Assembly: GCF_014649835.1 (NCBI RefSeq)
Contig: NZ_BMTU01000004.1
Coordinates: 372,001-436,000 of the forward strand
DNA: 64,000 bases
From: Streptomyces pilosus
Lineage (GTDB): Bacteria; Actinomycetota; Actinomycetes; Streptomycetales; Streptomycetaceae
Direction of reading: 5' to 3'
Shown one piece after another: positions 42,025-50,320 of the stretch (positions are counted from its first letter, which is position 1; each line of letters starts with the position of its first letter). The notes under the pieces were generated by a model that worked only from the letters and a program-made list of their open reading frames with translations, was not told the DNA's origin and did no database searches. A program made the translations under genes and the position numbers.

Positions 42025-43868
42025 GACGGGCCCTGGGCGTACATCGACTCGACGGTCGCGGCGTGCAGCCGGCCGACGGCCTCGCGCCGCACGCCCAGTA
42101 CCGGGGTCAGTTCGCCGGACTCCGGGGTCCAGGGTCCGGCGAGCACCCGGTACTTCCTCACCCGTTCGGGGCGGGAGAGTGCCGCGTTGGCCTCCTCGAC
42201 GGCGGTGTCGAGGGCCGCGAGCACCTCGGGGCGGCGGGCCAGTTCCTCCAGGCCGCCGTCGCCGAGTCCGCGGGCCTTCGCCCAGAGCGGGGCCGCCTCC
42301 TCGTCGAGCACCAGCAGCGCGGTGACGTACGGGCGCCGGTCGCCGATCGCGACGGCGTGGGCGACCAGGGGGTGGGACCGCAGCAGGGACTCGATCCGGG
42401 CCGGGACGATGCTCTCGCCGCCGTGGGTGAGGACGAGGTCCGTCTTGCGGCCGGTGACGGAGACGATGCCCCCTGCGTCGACCGAGCCGGTGTCGCCGGT
42501 GGGCAGCCAGCCGGCGGCGTCGGTGACGGGTTCGATGCCGCCGTCGGCCCGCAGGTACCCGGGGGCGACCACCGGGCCGCGCACGAGCAGCTCCCCGTCG
42601 CCGGCGGTCCTGACCTCGATGCCCGGACCGGGGAGGCCGCACGCGCCGGGGGTGAACGCCTCAGGGGTGCCGACCGTGACCGCCCCGGTGGTCTCGCTCA
42701 GACCCCACACCTCGTGGACCGGCAGTCCCACGCTCGCCAGGGTCTCCTGGACCGCGGTGGGGAGCGGCGCGGCTCCGCTGCGGGCGCGGTGACAGTCGTC
42801 GAACCCGATGGCGGCCCTGACCGGCCGCAGCACCTGCGCGTCGAGCCGGTCCAGGCGTGCGGCCAGGTCCTCCGGGACGTCCTTGCCGTCGGAGCGCAGC
42901 CGGAACGCCTCCAGGGCGAGGCGGCGCGCCTGCGCGACCGTCTCGGCCCGCTCCCCCGTGAGGGTGTCGAGCCGCTCCCGCAGACCGGTGGCGAGTCGCT
43001 CCCACACCCGGGGCGTGCCGAAGAAGCCGTGCGGGCGCACCCGGAGCAGCGTGGGCAGCAGCAGGGCGGGGTCGGCGCAGAGGGTGACGTGACCGGCGTC
43101 GCAGACCGGCAGGTGGATGCCGAGCACCTGCCCGGCGACGTGCGCCACCGGCAACTGGGCCACCGTCCGCGCATGCCGGGGGACGGCGGCGGGCCGGTCG
43201 TGCATCAGCGACTGGTGGATCACGTTGCGGTGGGTGAGCACCACGCCCTTGGGCTCGCCGGTGGTGCCCGGGGTGTACACGACGGTCAGCGGCTGGTCGG
43301 TGGTGACTCCGTCGGTGAGGGCGTCGAGGGCGGCGTCGTCGAGCGGTCCCGCCCCGCGCACGGCCGGGTAGCTGACGAACCGGGCGTCGCCCTCCGGGGC
43401 GGCCCCCCAGTCGAGGAGGACGACGGCGCGCAGGTGCGGCAGGTCGTCCAGGGCCGGCTGCCAGCGCCGCAGTTGTTCCTCCCCCTCCACGACGAGGACG
43501 GTGGCCGCGCTGTGCCGGGCGACGGAGCGGATCTGCTCGGTGTCGAGGGTGTCGTAGGTGCTGCAGGGCAGGGCGCCCAGGTGGATCGCGGCCAGGGCGG
43601 TGACCCAGTGCTCCGCCCGCTGGGACATCGCGATGAGCATGCGCTCGCCCCGGTTCAGGCCGACGGCGGTGAGACCGCGGGTGACGGCGGCGACCTCGGC
43701 ACGCAGCTGGAACCAGGTCAGGGTTCCGTCGTCGGGGCCGATGCCGGTGGTGAGCGCGGGCAGGTCCGCGAACTGCCGGGCGTTGCGGCGCAGCAGCCGG
43801 GGGATGGTCGATCCCTCGACGGCCTGGTGCGGTTGCTCTGGCGATTCCACGGGCGGGGCTCCCTCCAT
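42021..43868 (-). CDS. long-chain acyl-CoA ligase-like protein
   Basis: A 615-residue AMP-forming ligase of the FadD15 type. The P-loop reads VYTPGTTGEPKGVVLTH near residue 178, with Pro where Ser is usual; later motifs include EVWGLSETTGAVTVG and WLPTGDTGSVDAGG. The C-terminal Lys motif is weak (the end reads RVRKYRVLAGPWTPESGELT), a form found in this branch. ATG 43868 is preferred. An inverted repeat at 43935 lies upstream, and a TetR gene precedes it on the same strand. It could activate acids from isoprenoid oligomer breakdown; that is inference. Confidence 0.85.
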   Translation of the reverse strand: MEGAPPVESPEQPHQAVEGSTIPRLLRRNARQFADLPALTTGIGPDDGTLTWFQLRAEVAAVTRGLTAVGLNRGERMLIAMSQRAEHWVTALAAIHLGALPCSTYDTLDTEQIRSVARHSAATVLVVEGEEQLRRWQPALDDLPHLRAVVLLDWGAAPEGDARFVSYPAVRGAGPLDDAALDALTDGVTTDQPLTVVYTPGTTGEPKGVVLTHRNVIHQSLMHDRPAAVPRHARTVAQLPVAHVAGQVLGIHLPVCDAGHVTLCADPALLLPTLLRVRPHGFFGTPRVWERLATGLRERLDTLTGERAETVAQARRLALEAFRLRSDGKDVPEDLAARLDRLDAQVLRPVRAAIGFDDCHRARSGAAPLPTAVQETLASVGLPVHEVWGLSETTGAVTVGTPEAFTPGACGLPGPGIEVRTAGDGELLVRGPVVAPGYLRADGGIEPVTDAAGWLPTGDTGSVDAGGIVSVTGRKTDLVLTHGGESIVPARIESLLRSHPLVAHAVAIGDRRPYVTALLVLDEEAAPLWAKARGLGDGGLEELARRPEVLAALDTAVEEANAALSRPERVRKYRVLAGPWTPESGELTPVLGVRREAVGRLHAATVESMYAQGPS

Positions 43869-43934
43869 CGCGGACCACGAGCGGATGCCTCGGGGTTCCT
43901 CGGACTCCTCGGGCGGCACACAGTGGACCCGTTG

Positions 43935-43949
43935 TTGACTGGGTGTCAA
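43935..43949. promoter_or_regulatory. inverted repeat upstream of acyl-CoA ligase gene
   Basis: TTGAC-N5-GTCAA lies 67 bases upstream of the ligase start, in the gap after the TetR gene. It could be a regulator site or part of a -35 region. Confidence 0.4.
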
Positions 43950-44009
43950 TAGGCTGTGCGACGGCCACCGGGCGCCGGCCAGGTCACGGGAGGGCGGGCG
44001 TCACGGGGG

Positions 44010-44705
44010 TCAGGGACGCGGCGGTTCGAGCATCGGCACGAGGAACTGCCGGGCCACCGCGCGCAGCCGCTCGTCGTCGTCGAGGTCGACGACATGACTG
44101 GGGATGACCAGGAACGACGCGGAGATGCGCACCATCATCTCGGCGACCAGGTCCACGTCGACGTCCGCCGAGACGGTGCCCGCGTGCTGCTCCCGGCGCA
44201 GCCTGCCCGCGAGGAACCGCCGGACGGTGGCCAGGGTGCGGCCTCCGTCACTGGTCATGGACGGTACGACGACGTCCGGTTCGGCCGTCATCAGGCCCCC
44301 GATGAGCGGGTTGCGGCGGATGGTGCGCAGGGAGCTGACGAAGCCGAGGACGACCCGGTCGGCGACCGTCTCGGCGTCCTGGATGTCGAGGATGAACCGG
44401 TCGAAGTACCGCCGGAACTCCCGCCGTACGACCTGCTCGACCAGCACGTCCTTGGTGGCGAACCGGCGGTAGACGGTGATGCGGGAGACACCCGCCAGCC
44501 GGGCCACGTCCGCCATGGTGGAGCGTTTGATGCCCATGCGGCAGAACTGCTCGTACGCGGCGTCGAGCAGGCGGGCGGCGATCGCGTCGTCCGGATCCGC
44601 GCCCTCGACCGCCTCGGTGAAGGCGATCTCCAGCAGCGACGGGGGGTCGGAGGGCCTCATGAGGGCCGACAGTACCGCCTCCTCGTTCACCTTCCCCGTG
44701 TCCAC
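44010..44705 (-). CDS. TetR-family regulator divergent from lcp genes
   Basis: A 231-residue TetR-family repressor. The helix-turn-helix is at about residues 40-85 (KRSTMADVARLAGVSRITVY, then RRFATKDVLVEQ). The ligand-binding domain is unassigned. I chose GTG 44705 with GGGAGG six bases upstream. It is divergent from lcp1 over 151 bases, which is how TetR regulators usually sit beside their targets; TetR-type regulators of lcp genes are known in rubber-degrading actinobacteria. It may also control the acyl-CoA ligase gene downstream. Confidence 0.85.
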   Translation of the reverse strand: MDTGKVNEEAVLSALMRPSDPPSLLEIAFTEAVEGADPDDAIAARLLDAAYEQFCRMGIKRSTMADVARLAGVSRITVYRRFATKDVLVEQVVRREFRRYFDRFILDIQDAETVADRVVLGFVSSLRTIRRNPLIGGLMTAEPDVVVPSMTSDGGRTLATVRRFLAGRLRREQHAGTVSADVDVDLVAEMMVRISASFLVIPSHVVDLDDDERLRAVARQFLVPMLEPPRP

Positions 44706-44751
44706 GGGTCCCTCCCTGATGCCGTCGCGCCTCTGGCGTTCATGCCGCGTC

Positions 44752-44771
44752 TGTGCTCCCCTGGGGGCACA
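44752..44771. promoter_or_regulatory. 20-base inverted repeat in TetR-lcp1 gap
   Basis: TGTGCTCCCC / TGGGGGCACA is a near-perfect palindrome (one wobble pair) in the middle of the divergent control region, a reasonable TetR operator candidate. Confidence 0.4.
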
Positions 44772-44856
44772 GCGGAGAAACAGCGATACCCGATGTGTTT
44801 CACCGTACCAAAACGGCGTGGGCGCGGCAGCGGAGCTCGAGGAGGAGTCCGGGGTC

Positions 44857-46089
44857 ATGGATGTCAGCAGGCGCAGGATGTTGGCCGCGGGTGGCGCGCT
44901 GGGGGTGTTCGGCGCGGTGGGCGCGGCGTCACCGGCCCGGGCGCGTTCCGTGTGGACGTGGTCGCCGAGCGGCTCGGTGGCCGGCCGGGGTGCGGGCGTC
45001 GACCCGGACTGGGTGTGGGACGAGGAGGCCGACGCACTGGTCGCCTCCGTGATCGACCGGGGCGATGTGCCCCGGGTCAACCGGGAGTTGTCCCAGTGGA
45101 CGCGCAACGGCCAGCCGTTGCCCAGCGGTCTGCCCGCCGACGTGCGGGAGTGGATGGAGCGGGCCCGCCGGATGCCCTCCTGGGCGGACCGGGGCAAGCT
45201 CGAACGGGCGGCCGACTTCAACGAGCGCAGGGGCCTCTACCTGAACCTGCTCAACGGTGTGGGCGGCGGCATGCTCAGCACCGCCATCCCCCGGGAGGCG
45301 CGCGCCGTCTACTACTCCAAGGGCGGCGCCGACATGGAGGACCGGGTCGCCAAGACGAGCCTGCTCGGCTTCGCCGTCGGCGATCTGAACGCCTACCGGC
45401 CCGACGGCAAGGTCGTCGTGGAGGCCGTCAAGACCCGCATGGTGCACGCGGCCGTGCGGCACCTGCTGCCGCGGTCCCCCGGCTGGTCCCGCACCAGCGG
45501 CGGCCAGACCGTCCCGATCAGCCAGGCCGACATGATGGTCACCTGGCACAGCCTCCCCACCTACACCATGCGCAAGCTGCTCGAGTGGAAGGTGCCGGTC
45601 CCGGCGGCCGACGCGGAGGCGTACCTGCACCTGTGGCAGGTGAGCGCGCACCTGCTCGGCATCCGCGACGAGTACATCCCCGCCACCTGGGACGAGGCGA
45701 ACGCCCAGTCCCGGCAGGTCCTCGACCCGGTCCTGGCCCCGACGCCCGAGGGCGTCGAACTCACCGACATCCTGCTGCGCCAGCTCGCCGAGCAGACCAG
45801 CCCCGGCGGCATCGACCGGCCCCTGTGCAACGCCCTCGCCCGCTACCTGGTCGGTGACCGGGTCGCCGACTGGGACGGCATCCCGCGCGAGCCGTTCTGG
45901 GAGCGGGCCATCGCGACCGCCTGGCCGAAACTCGTGATGTTCCGCGAGAAGTTGATCCCGCTCCCGCTGGTGCCGCCGCTGGCCTGGACGATCGACGAGG
46001 CGATCCGCCAGTACATCCTCTTCTACCTGACCAAGGGCCGGGGCACGCAGATCGACATCCCCGACACCAACCGTCCCACCGACCGGTGA
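44857..46089 (+). CDS. lcp: latex clearing protein, rubber oxygenase (copy 1)
   Basis: A 410-residue secreted b-type haem dioxygenase that cleaves poly-cis-1,4-isoprene to oligo-isoprenoid aldehydes/ketones. The Tat signal is VSRRRMLAAGGALGVFGAV with a cut after ASPARA. The catalytic R-x-x-K-T set is R163, K166, T167, and the conserved His are H197, H202 and H231, each one lower than in Lcp of strain K30. ATG 44857 follows GGAGGAG. It is followed after 22 bases by a close paralogue. Confidence 0.9.
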   Translation: MDVSRRRMLAAGGALGVFGAVGAASPARARSVWTWSPSGSVAGRGAGVDPDWVWDEEADALVASVIDRGDVPRVNRELSQWTRNGQPLPSGLPADVREWMERARRMPSWADRGKLERAADFNERRGLYLNLLNGVGGGMLSTAIPREARAVYYSKGGADMEDRVAKTSLLGFAVGDLNAYRPDGKVVVEAVKTRMVHAAVRHLLPRSPGWSRTSGGQTVPISQADMMVTWHSLPTYTMRKLLEWKVPVPAADAEAYLHLWQVSAHLLGIRDEYIPATWDEANAQSRQVLDPVLAPTPEGVELTDILLRQLAEQTSPGGIDRPLCNALARYLVGDRVADWDGIPREPFWERAIATAWPKLVMFREKLIPLPLVPPLAWTIDEAIRQYILFYLTKGRGTQIDIPDTNRPTDR

Positions 46090-46111
46090 GAAGCGAGAAG
46101 GAGTGCACACC

Positions 46112-47335
46112 ATGGCAGACATCAACCGGCGCAGATTACTGGTCGCCGGCGGCGCACTGGGCACGTTCGGGGCCCTGGGCCTCGCCTCCCCGGCCCGGGC
46201 CCGGTCCCTGTGGACGTGGTCGCCGGCCGGCTCGGTGGCGGGCAAGGGCGCGGGACTCGACCCGGAGTGGGTGTGGGACGACGAGATCGACGCGATCATC
46301 GCCCAGGTGATCGAACGGGGACAGGTGCCCCGGGTCAACGACCTGCTGCGCGGCTGGGTCCGCAACGACCAGCCGCTGCCGGACGGACTCCCCGGTGACC
46401 TGCGCGCCTGGATGGAGGAGGCCCGCAAGCTGCCCTCCTGGGCGGACCCGAAGAAGCTCCAGGACGCCGTCGACTTCACCAGGAAGAAGGGCCTCTACAC
46501 CGGGGTCCTGTACGGCCTGGGCAGCGGCCTGCTGAGCACCGCCATCCCCCGGGAGGCGCGCGCCGTGTACTACTCCAAGGGCGGCGCGGACATGAAGGAC
46601 CGCGTCGCCAAGACCGCCCAGCTCGGCTACGACGTGGGCGACCGGTACGCCTACAAGCCGCAGGGCGGGATGATCGCCACCTCGGTGCGGACCCGGCTGG
46701 TGCACGCGGCCGTACGGCACCTGCTGCCGCAGTCCCCCGGCTGGTCCCGCACCAGCGGCGGCCAGACCGTCCCGATCAGCCAGGCCGACATGATGGTCAC
46801 CTGGCACAGCCTCCCCACCTACGTCATGGGCAAGCTGCGGGACTGGCGGGTGCCGATCACCGCCACCGAGGCGGCGGGCTTCCTGCACGTGTGGCAGGTG
46901 AGCGCGCACATGCTCGGCATCCGCGACGAGTACATCCCCGCCACCTGGGACGAGGCGAACGCCCAGTCCCGGCAGGTCCTCGACCCGATCGTCGACCACA
47001 CCCCCGAGGGCGCCGCCCTGACCGACGCGCTCCTCGGCATCATCGCCGAGGTCGACGCCGGTCTCACCGAGCCGCTGATCAACGCGTTCTCCCGGTACAT
47101 CGTCGGGGACCGGGTCGGCGACCTGATCGGACTCGACCGGGAGCCCCTCCTCAAACCCGTCATCAGCGGTGCCTGGCCCCTGGTGGTGGCCTTCCGCGAG
47201 GGCCTGATCCCGCTGCCGGGGGTCCCGTCGATCGCGTGGGTCCTGGAGGAGGCGCTGCGCAAGTTCGTGCTGCTCTTCATGTCCGAGGGCAGGCCCATCC
47301 ACCTGGAGATACCGGACGCGAACCGTCCGCTCTGA
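46112..47335 (+). CDS. lcp: latex clearing protein, rubber oxygenase (copy 2)
   Basis: A 407-residue paralogue, exactly the length of Lcp from Streptomyces sp. K30. Its catalytic residues fall at identical numbers: R164, K167, T168, H198, H203 and H232. The Tat signal is INRRRLLVAGGALGTFGAL. I chose ATG 46112, eight bases after AGAAGGAG. Codon 9 (46136-46138) is TTA, so this copy but not copy 1 should need the bldA tRNA. Two stretches of 91 and 77 bases are identical to copy 1, which suggests gene conversion. Confidence 0.92.
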   Translation: MADINRRRLLVAGGALGTFGALGLASPARARSLWTWSPAGSVAGKGAGLDPEWVWDDEIDAIIAQVIERGQVPRVNDLLRGWVRNDQPLPDGLPGDLRAWMEEARKLPSWADPKKLQDAVDFTRKKGLYTGVLYGLGSGLLSTAIPREARAVYYSKGGADMKDRVAKTAQLGYDVGDRYAYKPQGGMIATSVRTRLVHAAVRHLLPQSPGWSRTSGGQTVPISQADMMVTWHSLPTYVMGKLRDWRVPITATEAAGFLHVWQVSAHMLGIRDEYIPATWDEANAQSRQVLDPIVDHTPEGAALTDALLGIIAEVDAGLTEPLINAFSRYIVGDRVGDLIGLDREPLLKPVISGAWPLVVAFREGLIPLPGVPSIAWVLEEALRKFVLLFMSEGRPIHLEIPDANRPL

Positions 47336-47343
47336 CCGCTCCC

Positions 47344-47401
47344 GGCGCCTCGGGGACGCGGGCCCCGCCGCCCCACTCGGCGGTGCCCGCGTCCCGGCGC
47401 C
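47344..47401 (+). terminator. large hairpin between lcp2 and oxiB
   Basis: GGCGCC pairs with GGCGCC, then an 11-base perfect stem GGGACGCGGGC / GCCCGCGTCCC, then an inner GCCG/CGGC stem. It starts nine bases after lcp2 and probably reduces read-through into oxiB. Confidence 0.65.
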
Positions 47402-47498
47402 GGCGCGGGCCGGGGGACACGCCCCCTTGCCGTACCAGCGGGCGCACGGCAGGGTGTGCGCCCCCGAACCCCTATGCCGAGAGGGACACTTGACGAGC

Positions 47499-49817
47499 AT
47501 GCGCAGTGACGGGACGCCCCCGACACCGGAATCCGGACCTCCCGCACCGCCCGGCCCCGGGAGGCGCCGCTTCCTCGGATTCGTGCTGGCGGCCCCGACC
47601 CTGGTGGCCGCCGCCGAACTCGCCCCCGCGTCCCGGGCCGCGGCCGCCGACATCCCCTCCCCCGAGATCACGGAACTGCTGGACCTCAACGACGTGATGA
47701 CCGCGGCCGCCCTGCCGACGTCCGGCCTGATCAGGGTCGAGGTGCACGGGGACGGCACCGTGTCCTTCGCGCTGCCGCGCGCCGAGGTCGGGCAGGGCAT
47801 CACCACCTCGACCGCCATGCTGATCGCCGAGGAGCTGGACGTCCCGGTGGAACGGGTGCGGGTCACCCTGGCCGACGCCCGGCCGGAGCTGCTGTTCAAC
47901 CAGCTCACCGGCGCGTCCAACACCACCGTCTCCACCTACACCCCGGTCCGGGTCGCCGCCGCGGTCGCCCGGCAGCGGCTGCTGCGGGCCGCCGCCACCG
48001 AACTCGGCGCTCCGGTCGACGCGTTGTCGGTGAAGGCGGGAGTGGTGACCGCCCCCGCCGGCCGGAGCGTCGGCATCGGGGCGCTGGCGGCGAAGGCCGC
48101 CGTGGCGCGGACCGAGCAGGCGTCCGTGGAACTCAAGCCGCGCGAGCGGTTCACCGTCATCGGCCGCCCGCACGGCCGCGTCGACGCGCTCGCCGCCGTC
48201 ACCGGACGCAAGAGGTTCACCCTGGACCTCGGCGTCCCGGACGCCCGGCCGACCATGGTGTGCCGCCCGCCGACCATCAACGGCAGGCCCGGCACGGTGG
48301 CCAACCTCGCCGCGGTGCGCGCCATGCCGGGGGTCACCGACGTGGTGGTGATCTCCACCGGGGTGGCGGTGCGGGCGGGGACGTTCGGGCAGTGCATCGA
48401 CGCCGTCCGCGCCCTGCGGGTCTCGTGGCGCCCCGGGACCGCGGAGGGCAAGTCCGACGCCTCCGTCCAGAAGCAGTTGCGGGCCGCCGAACTCCCCATG
48501 GGGCTGCCGCCGTTGACCCCGAGCGTGGAGGGCGAGTTCACCTTCGCGTTCCGCAGCAACAGCGCGCTGGAGCCCAACTGCGCGATCGCCGACGTCCGGT
48601 CGGACCGTGCCGAGATCTGGTCGTCGCTGAAGTCACCGATCGTCGCCCAGCAGACCATCGCGGCCAAGCTGCGGCTGCCGGTCGGCGCGGTCACCGTCCA
48701 CGTCACCGAGGGGGGCGGCTCGTTCGGCCGCAAGCTGTTCTTCGACGCGGCGCTGGAGGCGGCGGAGATCTCCCAGAAGGTGGGCAAGCCCGTCAAGCTG
48801 ATGTGGCACCGCGCCGACGACTCCCGGCAGGGCCGCGCCCACCCGATGGCCCGCTCCCGGGTCCGCATCGCCTACGCCGGTGACACCGTCCTCGGCTACA
48901 AGCAACGGCACACCAGCGTCGCCACCGACCTGGGCCACGGACTCGGCGAGCTGTTCACGGCCATGGCCGCCCGACTGCCCGTCGGGGACGCCGCCTTCTC
49001 CCAGACGTTCTTCCAGCTCTCCCAGTCGATGCCGTACGACTTCGGCGCGAACAGCCGCCTGCTGAACGAGACCGACAAGGGCTTCAACACCGGCAGCATG
49101 CGCAACGTCTACTCCCCCGACGTCACCTGCGCCCGGGAGCTGATGGTGGACCGGCTCGCCGCGAGGACCGGCCGGGACCCGTACGAGCTGCGCCGCCGCT
49201 TCCTCCGCGACGACCGCGCCCGGGCCGCCCTGGACAAGGTCGCCGAGGCCGGGGACTGGGGCCGGTCCATGCCGGCCGGCACCGCCCAGGGCATCGCGCT
49301 GCACACCGAGTACCACGCGGTCAACGCGGTGCTGGTGGAGATCGACTGCCGCCCCGAAACCGTGAACCGGCCCGTCCGCGACGGGGTGACCGGCCCGCGC
49401 GTCACCCGGGCGGTCGTCGCCGTGGACGTCGGCCTCACCGTCAACCCGCGCGGCCTCCAGGCGCAGATGATGGGCTGCCTCATGGACGGCATCGCCCTGA
49501 CCCTCACCTCCGGCCTGCACCTGCGCGACGGCCACTTCCTCGAGGCGAGCTGGGACAACTACTTCTACACCCGGCAGTGGAACACCCCGCCCGAGCTGGA
49601 GATCGTCGTCATGCCGGACACCACCGGCGAGCCCGGCGGGGCCGGGGAACTGGGCGTCGCCGCGTCCATGGCCGCGGTCGCCTGCGCCTACGGCCGGGCC
49701 ACCGGCACGATGCCCACCAGCTTCCCGATCAACCACGACACGCTGTCCTTCACTCCCAAACCGACCGTCCCGCCCATCCCCGCGTCCCCCACCGACGGCC
49801 TGGACCACGTCCGCTGA
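47499..49817 (+). CDS. oxiB: molybdenum hydroxylase large subunit (OxiB)
   Basis: A 772-residue xanthine-dehydrogenase-family molybdopterin subunit of the isoquinoline 1-oxidoreductase branch. It carries a Tat signal (GRRRFLGFVLAAP, about residues 22-34), so the complex is exported folded. Molybdenum-site segments include ALPRAEVGQGITTSTAMLIA, EGGGSFGRKLFFDAALEA and EPGGAGELGVAAS with the catalytic Glu. In strain K30 oxiAB lies downstream of lcp and oxidises the aldehyde ends of isoprene oligomers to acids. ATG 47499 and TTG 47490 are both possible starts. Confidence 0.9.
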   Translation: MRSDGTPPTPESGPPAPPGPGRRRFLGFVLAAPTLVAAAELAPASRAAAADIPSPEITELLDLNDVMTAAALPTSGLIRVEVHGDGTVSFALPRAEVGQGITTSTAMLIAEELDVPVERVRVTLADARPELLFNQLTGASNTTVSTYTPVRVAAAVARQRLLRAAATELGAPVDALSVKAGVVTAPAGRSVGIGALAAKAAVARTEQASVELKPRERFTVIGRPHGRVDALAAVTGRKRFTLDLGVPDARPTMVCRPPTINGRPGTVANLAAVRAMPGVTDVVVISTGVAVRAGTFGQCIDAVRALRVSWRPGTAEGKSDASVQKQLRAAELPMGLPPLTPSVEGEFTFAFRSNSALEPNCAIADVRSDRAEIWSSLKSPIVAQQTIAAKLRLPVGAVTVHVTEGGGSFGRKLFFDAALEAAEISQKVGKPVKLMWHRADDSRQGRAHPMARSRVRIAYAGDTVLGYKQRHTSVATDLGHGLGELFTAMAARLPVGDAAFSQTFFQLSQSMPYDFGANSRLLNETDKGFNTGSMRNVYSPDVTCARELMVDRLAARTGRDPYELRRRFLRDDRARAALDKVAEAGDWGRSMPAGTAQGIALHTEYHAVNAVLVEIDCRPETVNRPVRDGVTGPRVTRAVVAVDVGLTVNPRGLQAQMMGCLMDGIALTLTSGLHLRDGHFLEASWDNYFYTRQWNTPPELEIVVMPDTTGEPGGAGELGVAASMAAVACAYGRATGTMPTSFPINHDTLSFTPKPTVPPIPASPTDGLDHVR

Positions 49818-49833
49818 ACCCCCGGGAGAACCC

Positions 49834-50310
49834 GTGCCCAAGCACACTTTCCGCCTCAACGGCGAACAGGTCACCGTCGACGTCGCGGACGAGGAGCGGC
49901 TGCTGTGGGTGCTCCGGGACGTCCTGGGCGTCACCGGACCCAAGTACGGATGCGGCATCAACGTCTGCAAGGCCTGCACCAGCCACCTCAACGGCCGCGC
50001 CGTCAACCCGTGCGCGGTCCCGGTGGGCGCTCTGAAGCCCACCGACGAGATCACCACCATCGAGGGCCTCGCCGACACGGCCGGCGCCGAGCTGCACCCC
50101 ATGCAGCAGGCCTGGCTCGACCTGGACGTGGCCCAGTGCGGCTACTGCCAGCCGGGCCAGATCATGGCCGCGGTCGCCCTGGTCCGCCGGGTCACCGAGG
50201 AGGGCCGCGACATCACCGAGGCCGACCTCGACGGCATCCGCAACATCTGCCGCTGCGGCACCTACCCGCGCATCCGCGCGGCGATCAGGGCGGGCGCCGC
50301 GAGGATGTGA
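49834..50310 (+). CDS. oxiA: 2Fe-2S subunit of molybdenum hydroxylase (OxiA)
   Basis: A 158-residue small subunit with two [2Fe-2S] sites: the plant-type YGCGINVCKACTSHLNG near residue 48 and the helical CGYCQPGQIM ... CRCGTYPRIR pair near 105 and 142. It has no signal peptide and would be carried through the Tat pathway by OxiB. GTG 49834 follows GGGAG. It begins 16 bases after oxiB and ends the rubber cluster. Confidence 0.93.
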   Translation: MPKHTFRLNGEQVTVDVADEERLLWVLRDVLGVTGPKYGCGINVCKACTSHLNGRAVNPCAVPVGALKPTDEITTIEGLADTAGAELHPMQQAWLDLDVAQCGYCQPGQIMAAVALVRRVTEEGRDITEADLDGIRNICRCGTYPRIRAAIRAGAARM

Positions 50311-50320
50311 CGGGCGGCGG

